From NCBI RefSeq assembly GCF_900102085.1, contig NZ_FMVM01000018.1, positions 62,001-126,000 on the forward strand: a DNA stretch of 64,000 nt, written 5' to 3'. Origin of the DNA: Paenibacillus polysaccharolyticus. Its GTDB lineage: Bacteria > Bacillota > Bacilli > Paenibacillales > Paenibacillaceae. Shown in pieces: positions 8,505 to 16,884 of this stretch. The notes under the pieces are model-generated. The model ran no database searches, had not been told where the DNA came from, and saw only the letters and a list, made by a program, of their open reading frames with translations. Every line of letters starts with the position of its first letter. Position 1 is the first letter of the stretch. The translations under genes were made by a program, and so were the position numbers.

Positions 8505-10085
8505 ATGAGAGATCATTCGGAACAGCTGGAATTCATGGAGATTGATCTAAGTGAAGATACAGAGACAACCTCGATTCGTATACCTGATCGTTCATCTATA
8601 GAGAACCAGACTCGTCAACCACACAAGTCGCAGGGAGCTGTATTGTCTTCGGAGAAGCGATTTGTGGAGGAAGCTAGACGCCTTGCAGAAGTTACGGGAG
8701 AAGAAACTTCACCTGTTCCATTTATGAGTTACTGGCCGACGTATGGGGTGATGAATGACGTACAGCTGAAATGGTATTTGTACTGGAGAACGCAGGTACG
8801 CCAGGAAAGATACCTGGATGTCGACCTGTCGTATCTGTTTGTTCATGTTTACGAGTTGATTAATGGGATCGGCTGGTTACATCCAGAGGATGGTTATCAC
8901 CAATTAAAACGATTATGGTTGAATTACCGAGAGCGGCTTCCTCAGCTTCATGTTTATATGCAGGAGTGGATGGTCGATTACGTTCTGGTTCACGATCTTC
9001 AAGCATTGCTTCATGATGTGATGATGCTCTCGGGTGGTTATTTGCCAGCATCATTGATGGACAAGGAATTAGAACGGGTGTTACAGGATAATGTCGCTGA
9101 GATAACGCTGGATATGCTGAAATGGTATTTTGACTATGATGTTACGCTAAATGCCTTTTACCGGGATGGCGGCAAAGAATTAATGGAACGATATGTGCCC
9201 AAAGTGATGGCTGTGATGGATTCGTATTTGCAGCGAACGCAACAAAGAGGGTTGTTGCCTGCGCATGAATCGAAAGCCGAGCAGACGGTGAAACGCACGC
9301 TGTTTCATAAAGCGGTATATGACGAGTCCATTTACGGCAGATTTGTTACGTTCACTCATGTTCCTCTCATATTGGAACGTGAATTTGTGGAGAGGTTAAC
9401 CCACATTTACCGCTGTACGGAAAATAAGCTGCGTGAATTGAGAGGTTTCCGGGGCCGTCTGCGAGGTAAAACGCTGGAGCCTGAGCTTGCCAGTGTGATT
9501 GAGCGTTATCTGGAAAGAGCTTTTGCCATGGAACAAGCTGAGGCTGTAACTGCGCCCGTCATTCAGATTGATAAGGCCAAACTGGCTTCTTTGCAGAAGG
9601 ATAGCGAATATGTGCGTAAGGCGTTGAGCATTGAAGATAGCGCACATTCCGAATCGGATAATGCTGAATCTGACCTTGAAGAAAACGCAGACGAGAATGA
9701 AAGACACGGAATGGATGAGCCGCTTTTCCAAGAACAGCAAAGTGGTTCACTATCGATCCTAGACAACGGGAGTCAGCCATCCATGAGTTCGGAGCGTTGG
9801 AATGAAGTGCTTATATGGGACGAAGCTGCGGAAGCCCATGTACCAGAGGAGTGGCGAGAATTTGCCGAGAGGTTGGATGCCCGGCATGTAAGAGCCATCC
9901 ACGCTTTACTTGGTGAACATCCGGATGGTGATTTGATGCGGCTTGCCGAAGAAACGGGAACGATGCCAGCTCTTTTACTAGATGAAATGAACGATATCGC
10001 TATGGAAACCATCGGAGATCTTCTGGTGGATGGTGACCGAATCGTTGCTGATTATATAGATGTATTTGAACATGTGAAGAGGTGA
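8505..10085 (+). CDS. TerB-N/TerB-C domain protein, first gene of the BrxD-helicase cassette
   Basis: The N-terminal third carries the TerB-N signature SYWPTYGVMNDVQLKWYLYW at about residues 75-94, followed by YVHVYELINGIG-like sequence. The last ~100 residues match the TerB-C pattern (LLLDEMNDIAMETIGDLL, then Y-D near the end). The centre is helical with an acidic linker at about 370-415. TerB-N/TerB-C proteins are known from comparative genomics to travel with an ATPase and an Lhr-type helicase in predicted DNA-processing or defence systems. Exactly those two genes follow, overlapping or nearly so. Biochemical function is unknown. A site AGAGGTGG lies about 10 nt before the ATG. Confidence 0.82.
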   Translation: MRDHSEQLEFMEIDLSEDTETTSIRIPDRSSIENQTRQPHKSQGAVLSSEKRFVEEARRLAEVTGEETSPVPFMSYWPTYGVMNDVQLKWYLYWRTQVRQERYLDVDLSYLFVHVYELINGIGWLHPEDGYHQLKRLWLNYRERLPQLHVYMQEWMVDYVLVHDLQALLHDVMMLSGGYLPASLMDKELERVLQDNVAEITLDMLKWYFDYDVTLNAFYRDGGKELMERYVPKVMAVMDSYLQRTQQRGLLPAHESKAEQTVKRTLFHKAVYDESIYGRFVTFTHVPLILEREFVERLTHIYRCTENKLRELRGFRGRLRGKTLEPELASVIERYLERAFAMEQAEAVTAPVIQIDKAKLASLQKDSEYVRKALSIEDSAHSESDNAESDLEENADENERHGMDEPLFQEQQSGSLSILDNGSQPSMSSERWNEVLIWDEAAEAHVPEEWREFAERLDARHVRAIHALLGEHPDGDLMRLAEETGTMPALLLDEMNDIAMETIGDLLVDGDRIVADYIDVFEHVKR

Positions 10086-10090
10086 TTGAC

Positions 10091-11482
10091 ATGACTGAGC
10101 ATACAGTGAATGAACATCAAAAGACAGAACATCAACCAAACCAGCTTAAGATTCCAAAACGTTTGACCACCGCACTTGTGAATTCATTAACGGCAGGCGT
10201 CGTGCCACGGATTGGACTGGAGCAAATTGCTGTAGGGCGAAAGCCGGAAGTGGAAGCGATCTTGCGAGACTTGGATAACATTGCTGAAGGCGGTGCAGCA
10301 TTTAAACTGATTACTGGCCGTTATGGTAGCGGTAAAAGCTTTCTTTTGCAAATGATTCGAAATTATGCGATGGATCGTGAGTTTGTGGTTGCGGATGCGG
10401 ATCTTTCTCCAGAGCGTAGACTTGTCGGCACAAAAGGGCAAGGTCTGGCAACTTATCGTGAGCTGATGACACGCTTGTCTACACGAACACGCCCGGATGG
10501 TGGGGCTTTGGAGCCTTTTTTGCAAAAATGGATTGCAGGCTTGCAGCAAACAGCGATGACTCAGTTGAATATACGTCCAGATGATCCTGCGTTACCGCTG
10601 GAGGTAGAAAAACAGATTTACCTCGTGACGGGTGAAATGCAGAACCTGGTTCACGGTTTTGATTTTGCCAAAGTGCTGGCCTCTTACTGGAATGGTTACA
10701 AACTTGCGGATGATGACCTGAAACAGTCTGCACTCCGCTGGCTTCGGGGTGAATTCGCGACCAAAACGGAGGCGAAAAAAGAGCTTTCCGTGGGTGTCAT
10801 TATCGATGATGATAACTGGTATGATTATTTCAAATTATGGTCTGAATTTACGGCACGTATCGGTTACAAAGGGCTGTTACTCTTTATCGACGAAGCTGTG
10901 AATCTGTATAAAATTACAAACAGCATTTCGCGTCAAAGCAACTACGAGAAGTTGCTAACGATGTTTAATGATACGATGCAGGGGAAAGCCGAGCATCTGG
11001 GCATTTTTGTGGGGGGAACCCCTCAATTTGTGGAGGATGAACGCCGTGGTTTGTACAGCTATGAAGCGCTTCGATCCAGACTTATTGACGGTCGTTATTC
11101 CGCAAGTGCGTATGCGAATTATACGGGCCCCATTATCAAACTTGCGATGTTGTCGCATGAAGAAATTTTGATTTTGCTACAAAAGCTACGCCAGATTCAT
11201 GCCCTTCATTTTGCATATACCGCAAGTTTAAGCGATGAACAATTAGTTGGTTTTATGCAAATGGCTGTGAATCGTTTGGGTGCGGATGAACTTTTGACAA
11301 CACGAGAAGTGGTGCGTGACTTTATGGATGTGTTGCATACGCTACATCAGAATCCTGATGTGACTTACGAGCAGTTACTTGGTGAGCGTGCGGCTCTTTC
11401 CGATGGTTTGGCTCGTGGAGCCAAGGGTTCCCAAAAGGAATCCGATGAGCTTGATGATTTTCTGGCGGAGTTCGAACTATGA
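10091..11482 (+). CDS. BrxD-like P-loop ATPase (BREX ATP-binding domain family, DUF2791)
   Basis: The 463-residue protein has a Walker A motif GRYGSGKS near residue 80 and Walker B LLLFIDEA near residue 260, then a helical C-terminal domain. It matches the BrxD/DUF2791 family found in type 2 BREX and in stand-alone cassettes. A possible GTG at 10082 overlaps the upstream stop but leaves no spacing to the ribosome site. The ATG at 10091 lies properly after AGAGGTG, so it is preferred. It overlaps the following helicase gene by ATGA, implying translational coupling. It probably energises or loads the helicase on DNA; this is inference. Confidence 0.85.
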   Translation: MTEHTVNEHQKTEHQPNQLKIPKRLTTALVNSLTAGVVPRIGLEQIAVGRKPEVEAILRDLDNIAEGGAAFKLITGRYGSGKSFLLQMIRNYAMDREFVVADADLSPERRLVGTKGQGLATYRELMTRLSTRTRPDGGALEPFLQKWIAGLQQTAMTQLNIRPDDPALPLEVEKQIYLVTGEMQNLVHGFDFAKVLASYWNGYKLADDDLKQSALRWLRGEFATKTEAKKELSVGVIIDDDNWYDYFKLWSEFTARIGYKGLLLFIDEAVNLYKITNSISRQSNYEKLLTMFNDTMQGKAEHLGIFVGGTPQFVEDERRGLYSYEALRSRLIDGRYSASAYANYTGPIIKLAMLSHEEILILLQKLRQIHALHFAYTASLSDEQLVGFMQMAVNRLGADELLTTREVVRDFMDVLHTLHQNPDVTYEQLLGERAALSDGLARGAKGSQKESDELDDFLAEFEL

Positions 11483-13686
11483 GTGAGAACCCAAATCCAT
11501 TTTATAGATTGGCTCCGTTTGTGCAGGAATTTATTTATAAAAAAAGATGGGAATCGCTACGTCCTGCGCAGATTGAAGCGTGTAACATTTGTTTTCACAC
11601 TCCGCACCACATGCTGATTGCGGCGGGGACGGCTTCCGGCAAGACGGAGGCCGCTTTTTTTCCTGCGTTGACTGAACTTTATGACCAGCCTTCCAAATCG
11701 GTGGGCATTCTGTATATTGGCCCTTTAAAAGCATTGATTAACGACCAGTTCGAACGACTCAAAGACTTGCTCACGGAAGGGAATATTCCTGTCTGGCACT
11801 GGCATGGGGATGTGCCGCAGGCTGAGAAAACCAAGCTGATGAAAAATCCGTCAGGTGTGCTGCAGATTACGCCCGAATCGCTGGAAGGGCTGTTGATGAA
11901 TCGACCGAATGCGATTCCTGCGCTTTTTCATGATCTGCGTTATATCATTATCGATGAAGTGCATGCGTTCATGGGAGCGGATCGGGGCATTCAGGTGTTA
12001 AGCCAGCTGGCTCGAATTGAACGCATGGCTGGCTGTGCTCCTAGAAGAGTTGGATTATCCGCTACACTTAGCGATTATGAAGCAGCGACAGCTTGGCTTG
12101 CAGCGGGAACACGGCAAGGAGTTGATGTCGTATCCTCCCCAGGCGGACGTAAACTGCGGCTCCGGGTGGAGCATTTTTCATTCCCGGATGCACAAAACGA
12201 AGAGCAGGCTGAGCAGCTTCATCATGCGCGTAAAGCCTATTACGACTTCATTTATGAGAGCACACATCGCAAAAAGGCTCTGATTTTCACCAACAGCCGC
12301 ACGGATGCGGAAGTCACGATTCTGGAGATGCGCCGTGTTGCAGCGCGCAGAGAAGAACGGGATGTGTTCCATGTGCATCATGGAAGTATATCGGCCATGC
12401 TGAGAGAAGAAACCGAAGCGGCTTTGCGGACAGGTGCAGGTCCGGCTGTTGCTGCTGCGACGGTTACGCTGGAACTTGGCATTGATCTGGGAGAATTGGA
12501 GCGTGTCGTTCAGCTTGGGGCACCTTATAGTGCTTCGAGTTTCGTTCAGCGGCTAGGTCGCTCGGGTAGGCGTGATGATATGGCATCGGAGATGCTTTTT
12601 GTATGCCCGGAGGAAGAAGACGAGGAAGCACAGCTGCCGGCCCGTATGCCATGGACATTAATGCGTGCAATAGCGGTGATTGAGCTGTACGTTAAAACCA
12701 AATGGGTAGAGCCACTTGAAGCTCGGAAAATGCCTATTGGGGTTCTTTATCACCAGACGATGAGCATGTTAAAAAGTATGGGGGAGGCTGAACCAAGAGA
12801 GCTTGCGGCCGCAATCCTCTCCCTGGCGCCTTTTTCAGAGATTACACCGGATCAATATCAAACGTTCCTGAATTACCTGATCGCGACGGATCATCTGCAA
12901 TGGACGGAAGAACAGACGCTGATTATCGGACTCACGGGTGAAAAGATTGTAAACAACTACCGCTTCTATGCCGTGTTCAAGGACGATGAAGAGCATAAAG
13001 TACTGAACGGCTCGGAAGAAATCGGGTCGATCACGACCGTGCCGCCACCAGGCTATTGTTTCTCTCTCGCCGGTAAGCTGTGGAAGGTGGAAGAAGTGGA
13101 TCACAAGCATAAGGCCGTGTACGTGAAGTCCGCGAAAGGCAAAGTCGATACACTGTGGCTTGGTGCAGGTGGAGATATTCATACCGCGGTTGTACAAAAA
13201 ATGCGCGAGGTGCTGTCCGAATCCGTGATCTATCCGTATCTGTCACCACAGGCCGTTAACCGGTTGGAGCGCGCACGTCGCCTGGCTCGTGAGAGCGGAT
13301 TGCTCAAACAGGTTGTCATTCCGGCAGGCGGGGATTCCATGTATGTGTTGCCTTGGGTAGGTAGCAAATCGTTTCGCACGCTGGAGCGGTTAATGAAACA
13401 TAATTTGTCTGAAAGGCTCGCTTTGCGTTCCGTTGTGCCGATGGAACCATATTATTTTGTGGTATCAGGCAAAGTGGACGAACGAACCTTGTTAGCCGAG
13501 ATGATGAGTGAGTGTCGAACGGCCCAGGATGCATCTGATTTGCTTGCTGAGGATGAAGCACCGTATCTTGGCAAATATGATGAGTTTATTGCACCGCCCT
13601 TGATTCGTGAAGCTTTTGCAGTAGATGGTCTGGATCTCGAAGGATTGAAATCAGGATTGCAAAAGACGCTGGAGTGGGACAGCTAG
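11479..13686 (+). CDS. Lhr-type DEAD/DEAH helicase (BrxHI-like)
   Basis: This 735-residue superfamily 2 helicase shows motif I GTASGKTEA, motif II IIDEVHAF, motif III LSATLSDY, the second-domain TNSRTDAE, and motif VI QRLGRSGRRDD. The C-terminal ~300 residues form an extra domain, as in Lhr-like and BREX BrxHI helicases. No PglZ, methyltransferase or BrxC-type gene is present nearby, so this is not a complete BREX locus. It is the third gene of the TerB/ATPase/helicase operon and starts within the preceding stop. It is expected to unwind or translocate on DNA. Confidence 0.88.
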   Translation: MSENPNPFYRLAPFVQEFIYKKRWESLRPAQIEACNICFHTPHHMLIAAGTASGKTEAAFFPALTELYDQPSKSVGILYIGPLKALINDQFERLKDLLTEGNIPVWHWHGDVPQAEKTKLMKNPSGVLQITPESLEGLLMNRPNAIPALFHDLRYIIIDEVHAFMGADRGIQVLSQLARIERMAGCAPRRVGLSATLSDYEAATAWLAAGTRQGVDVVSSPGGRKLRLRVEHFSFPDAQNEEQAEQLHHARKAYYDFIYESTHRKKALIFTNSRTDAEVTILEMRRVAARREERDVFHVHHGSISAMLREETEAALRTGAGPAVAAATVTLELGIDLGELERVVQLGAPYSASSFVQRLGRSGRRDDMASEMLFVCPEEEDEEAQLPARMPWTLMRAIAVIELYVKTKWVEPLEARKMPIGVLYHQTMSMLKSMGEAEPRELAAAILSLAPFSEITPDQYQTFLNYLIATDHLQWTEEQTLIIGLTGEKIVNNYRFYAVFKDDEEHKVLNGSEEIGSITTVPPPGYCFSLAGKLWKVEEVDHKHKAVYVKSAKGKVDTLWLGAGGDIHTAVVQKMREVLSESVIYPYLSPQAVNRLERARRLARESGLLKQVVIPAGGDSMYVLPWVGSKSFRTLERLMKHNLSERLALRSVVPMEPYYFVVSGKVDERTLLAEMMSECRTAQDASDLLAEDEAPYLGKYDEFIAPPLIREAFAVDGLDLEGLKSGLQKTLEWDS

Positions 13687-13767
13687 AGGAGACATTGGAG
13701 TGAACAAATGAGAGTGGCCATGTTAAGCTTTCATTTTTTTAACGTTTAAAAATTGAAAAGAAATGGG

Positions 13768-13796
13768 TTGACACCACTTGACCTCCCATGTAATAT
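13768..13796 (+). promoter_or_regulatory. Strong sigma-A promoter for the riboswitch leader
   Basis: TTGACA and TAATAT are separated by exactly 17 bp. Transcription would start near 13803, about 40 nt before the aptamer described next. Confidence 0.85.
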
Positions 13797-13843
13797 ATGA
13801 AAAGTCGTCACACATGAGCGATAGTTAAATTGCATACTTCATT

Positions 13844-13962
13844 TCGTATAACCTCGCAGGCCGAAAGTGTACACAGGGCGAGGGTCTCTACGGGAAGCCT
13901 ATACTTCCTAACTACGAAGCAAAGGAATCAACATATTCCTTGCTCGGAGTTAGGATTTTTTG
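13844..13962 (+). promoter_or_regulatory. Purine-riboswitch-like aptamer with overlapping terminator
   Basis: A three-way junction is visible. P1 is TTCGTA (13844) with TACGAA (13914). P2 is CCTCGC (13853) with GCGAGG (13879). P3 is GGAAG (13894) with CTTCC (13905). Junctions match the purine class: TATAAC between P1 and P2, GTCTCTAC between P2 and P3, and AACTACG before the end of P1. The discriminating base before TACG is C, the guanine-type choice. The P2 loop is about 20 nt, much longer than the usual 7. TCCTAACT (13907-13914) also pairs with AGTTAGGA (13949-13956) in a long hairpin ending in TTTTTT. Aptamer folding would therefore block the terminator, giving an ON switch for the EamA transporter. 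Confidence 0.75.
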
Positions 13963-14039
13963 CATTTAATACGTGGTTGTGACCTTACATGAACCCGGAC
14001 ACGGGGCGCATTATTGAATCATCGGGAGGTTAATTACAC

Positions 14040-15005
14040 ATGAAATATTATTTGTCAGTCCTTGCAGGCGCGATGAGTTATGGTATTCTGTCCACCATTG
14101 TTGTACTGGCGTATGGCCAGGGATATCAACTTGGTGAGGTTGTGGGAACACAGCTGATTACCGGTTTCATCTTGTCGTGGATGCTGGCTTTATACACGCG
14201 TTTTAGAGCTAAACGCAAAGCACAGGCTGTTAGCCAAGAAAAGGTTACATCGGCTAGTCCTTCAAACATCTTCACACGTTTAACTTGGAAACAGCGTTTG
14301 ATGCTGATGGCGGCTGGAACGCCAACGGTAATTACCGGACTCGTGTATTATCAATCATTACGTTATATTCCGGCATCGCTTGCGATCATCCTGCTCTTCC
14401 AATTTACATGGATCAGCGTGCTGATTCAGGCGATTAGCAAACGTCAGCGTCCAGATAAAATCACGTTCCTGACCCTCTTTATTTTGTTTGGTGGAACCTT
14501 GCTGGCAGCAGGTTTTCTGGAACAGGGCATTAGTAATGTAAGTGGGATGGGGATTGCGCTCGGATTAATGGCGGCAGTTAGTTACTCCTTGTTTGTATTA
14601 TTCAGCGGTAAAGCAGTTCCTTCTGCACACCCGGCATTTCGGAGTGCTTGGATGGTTACAGGCGGATTGATTCTGCTTTGCATTTTATTCCCGCCGACGT
14701 TCCTCTTTAACGGTCTAATCTGGAGTCAACTGCTTGTGTTTGGATTGTTACTTGGATTCTTTGGAGCTTTTATCCCGCCAGTGCTGTTCGCCATCGGCGT
14801 ACCTCATATTGGTGGAGATATGGCGGGGATTCTGGGGGCAGTTGAACTTCCGGTTGCCGTGTTATTATCCTCCATCGTACTGCATGAGCATGTTAGTGTT
14901 CTACAGTGGTTCGGTGTCGTTATCGTACTGATTGGTGTGGCTCTGCCAGAATTGTATAAAATGAGGGCACGGCGAAGTCGGAGCACACCTGTATATTCCG
15001 GATAG
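14040..15005 (+). CDS. EamA-family DMT transporter under riboswitch control
   Basis: The 321-residue protein has ten hydrophobic helices and two EamA repeats, with a basic cytoplasmic segment at about residues 55-80 and a basic C-terminus. Helices such as LRYIPASLAIILLFQFTWISV are typical. The gene is preceded by a strong promoter, a purine-type aptamer and a terminator. The predicted switch turns the gene on when ligand binds. That fits an exporter that relieves excess purine or a purine-like compound, by analogy with the adenine-induced pbuE efflux gene. The ligand and cargo are inferred, not known. GGGAGG lies about 11 nt before the ATG. Confidence 0.88.
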   Translation: MKYYLSVLAGAMSYGILSTIVVLAYGQGYQLGEVVGTQLITGFILSWMLALYTRFRAKRKAQAVSQEKVTSASPSNIFTRLTWKQRLMLMAAGTPTVITGLVYYQSLRYIPASLAIILLFQFTWISVLIQAISKRQRPDKITFLTLFILFGGTLLAAGFLEQGISNVSGMGIALGLMAAVSYSLFVLFSGKAVPSAHPAFRSAWMVTGGLILLCILFPPTFLFNGLIWSQLLVFGLLLGFFGAFIPPVLFAIGVPHIGGDMAGILGAVELPVAVLLSSIVLHEHVSVLQWFGVVIVLIGVALPELYKMRARRSRSTPVYSG

Positions 15006-15107
15006 CCCAGAGGGGTCATTTTCATCAAGTGCATAATGGGGTATGCTTGTAGAGTACATCCATCCACTTACGAATGAAGATGGGACAACGGAATAAGGAG
15101 TGTGTAT

Positions 15108-15533
15108 ATGAATAGCTGGTTTAAAAAAGCGTGGCCATTCTTAACGTTAGGTGTGGCTGTGATTGCTCTGCTTGGTGGATTTTTTGTATACTTCATGGGC
15201 AAAGACGTATCCCCCGGATCGGGTAATGCAGTAACGGCCAAGGTCGAAACACCGGAGGATTTGAAAGGATATGAGGTCATTAATGTGAACGTGAGCAACG
15301 ATGGATTTGAGCCGAATGTTATTGAGGTGAAATCTGGAGTGCCTACGAAAATTAATTTCATCCTGACCCGGAGCGTGACACACGTCAAATCTGTCGCTGC
15401 AGAGAAGTTAGGCATGGATCTTTATATGCAAAAGGGTGACAACTACTACACGGTTGACCAAAACGTCGCCCCTGGAGAATATGAGCTTCACTGCGGGATG
15501 TACATGATCTACGGTACGATTAAGGTTATTTAA
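15108..15533 (+). CDS. Membrane-anchored cupredoxin-domain protein
   Basis: The 141-residue product has one N-terminal transmembrane anchor (FLTLGVAVIALLGGFFVYF, about 10-28) and an extracellular cupredoxin fold. Copper ligands can be placed at the histidine in SVTHVKS and at the cysteine and methionine in HCGMYM near the C-terminus. It probably binds copper on the outer face of the membrane for storage, electron transfer or delivery to an oxidase. The ATG at 15108 is 7 nt after AAGGAG; the in-frame GTG at 15102 is too close. It is followed by a perfect terminator. Confidence 0.82.
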   Translation: MNSWFKKAWPFLTLGVAVIALLGGFFVYFMGKDVSPGSGNAVTAKVETPEDLKGYEVINVNVSNDGFEPNVIEVKSGVPTKINFILTRSVTHVKSVAAEKLGMDLYMQKGDNYYTVDQNVAPGEYELHCGMYMIYGTIKVI

Positions 15534-15598
15534 AGAGTCAACGAATTGAACCGGACAGTACATGTAGGATAGAGTTCTTTATATCAATTTCAAAAGGA

Positions 15599-15635
15599 GG
15601 AGCAGAGTTCGGGCAACCGGACTTTGCTCCTTTTT
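15599..15635 (+). terminator. Terminator after the cupredoxin gene
   Basis: A 14-bp stem (two G-T pairs) closes a GCAA tetraloop at 15613-15616 and is followed by TTTTT. This is one of the clearest terminators in the window. Confidence 0.92.
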
Positions 15636-15686
15636 CACCTGCATGATATCATGAACGGGGAACATAATCGATCTGGAGGTGCAGCA

Positions 15687-16709
15687 ATGAAAGCGCTATT
15701 TATCGGAGGAACAGGCACTATAAGTACAGCTATTACCGACATGCTTGCCAAGCAAGGCTGTGAATTGTATTTGATGAATCGCGGGAATCATAATGACAAT
15801 TTGCCTGCAGGAGTCAAGGTTCTTCAAGCCGACATTAATGACGAAAAACGGGTAGCCGATCTGATTGCCGATTTACAATTTGATGTCGTTGCGGACTTTA
15901 TTGCTTTTGTACCCGCTCAGCTGGAGAGAGATTATCGTTTGTTTCAAGGCAAGACCAAGCAGTTCATTTTTATAAGCTCCGCATCGGCCTATCAGACTCC
16001 GCTGTCGGATTACAGAATTACCGAAGGAACGCCATTATCCAATCCATTCTGGGAATACTCCCGAAATAAAATTGCGTGTGAAGACTACCTGATGAAACTA
16101 TATCGGGATGAAGGTTTTCCCGTGACCATTGTTCGTCCAAGCCATACTTACGGGGATAAGTCCGTGCCGCTTGGTGTACATGGTGAGAAGGGAAGCTGGC
16201 AGGTTCTGAAGCGTATGCTTGAAAATAAACCAGTGATCATTCACGGTGACGGCACTTCGTTATGGACGATTACACACAACACCGATTTTGCCAAAGGTTT
16301 TATCGGCTTAATGGGCAATATCCACGCCATCGGAGAGGCTGTACATATCACTTCGGATGAGTCTGTCACATGGAACCAGATTCATGAAATCATTGCTGAT
16401 GTACTCGGGGTCAAGTTACATGCAGTTCATGTGCCATCGGATTTTTTGGCGGCTAGCAGTGATTTGGATTTCAGGGGTGGTTTGCTTGGAGATAAGGCTA
16501 ACACGGTTGTTTTTGACAACAGCAAACTGAAACGACTGGTTCCTGAATTTGTAGCTACAACAAGGGCTGACCAGGGCATTCGCAGCACGATTGAGCATAT
16601 TCTGGAGCACCCGGAATTACAGATGGAGGACCCTGAATTCGATCAATGGTGTGACCTTGTTGTCAGCACATTGGACGAGGCGTTGCTTAATATCAGAGAT
16701 GGAAAGTAA
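15687..16709 (+). CDS. NAD-dependent epimerase/dehydratase-family protein
   Basis: This 340-residue extended SDR starts MKALFIGGTGTIS, giving the Rossmann glycine motif GGTGTIS at residues 7-13. The catalytic region shows ISSASAYQ and then YSRNKIACE (Y-x3-K). The sequence IVRPSHTYGD and a C-terminal substrate domain fit epimerases or reductases acting on nucleotide sugars or related compounds; the substrate is not evident. The ATG at 15687 follows GGAGGTG, and upstream in-frame codons overlap the preceding terminator, so they were not used. It appears monocistronic. Confidence 0.82.
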   Translation: MKALFIGGTGTISTAITDMLAKQGCELYLMNRGNHNDNLPAGVKVLQADINDEKRVADLIADLQFDVVADFIAFVPAQLERDYRLFQGKTKQFIFISSASAYQTPLSDYRITEGTPLSNPFWEYSRNKIACEDYLMKLYRDEGFPVTIVRPSHTYGDKSVPLGVHGEKGSWQVLKRMLENKPVIIHGDGTSLWTITHNTDFAKGFIGLMGNIHAIGEAVHITSDESVTWNQIHEIIADVLGVKLHAVHVPSDFLAASSDLDFRGGLLGDKANTVVFDNSKLKRLVPEFVATTRADQGIRSTIEHILEHPELQMEDPEFDQWCDLVVSTLDEALLNIRDGK

Positions 16710-16754
16710 AACTCGATAGAGAATGACTTTTTATACACGTTCCCATTCCAGGTA

Positions 16755-16783
16755 TTTACATTCGATTTCCGAATCGTTATAAT
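16755..16783 (+). promoter_or_regulatory. Sigma-A promoter upstream of the giant SLH gene
   Basis: TTTACA and a consensus TATAAT are separated by 17 bp. The predicted start of transcription near 16790 lies only about 15 nt before a terminator hairpin. Confidence 0.8.
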
Positions 16784-16805
16784 CAATAAAAAATAACACT
16801 TTAGG

Positions 16806-16858
16806 GGAGGCACCCCAACTCAGGACATTGTTCCTTGGTTGGGGTGCCTCCTTTTTTT
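16806..16858 (+). terminator. Leader terminator (possible attenuator) before the giant SLH gene
   Basis: GGAGGCACCCCAA pairs over 13 bp with TTGGGGTGCCTCC and is followed by seven Ts. It sits between a consensus promoter and the coding start at 16885. It could terminate the upstream epimerase gene, act as an attenuator of the giant gene, or both. Confidence 0.85.
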
Positions 16859-16884
16859 GTGTGCACAAGAAGGAGAGCAAGGTA

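Noticed and set aside
8505..13686. Complete BREX or tellurite-resistance operon
   Set aside because: BrxC, PglZ and methylase genes are absent, and so are TerC, TerD and TerE. Only the TerB-ATPase-helicase triad is present.
16828..16884. Upstream TTG start for the giant SLH protein
   Set aside because: It lies inside the leader terminator hairpin and has no ribosome site. The TTG at 16885 follows AAGGAG and begins a proper signal peptide.
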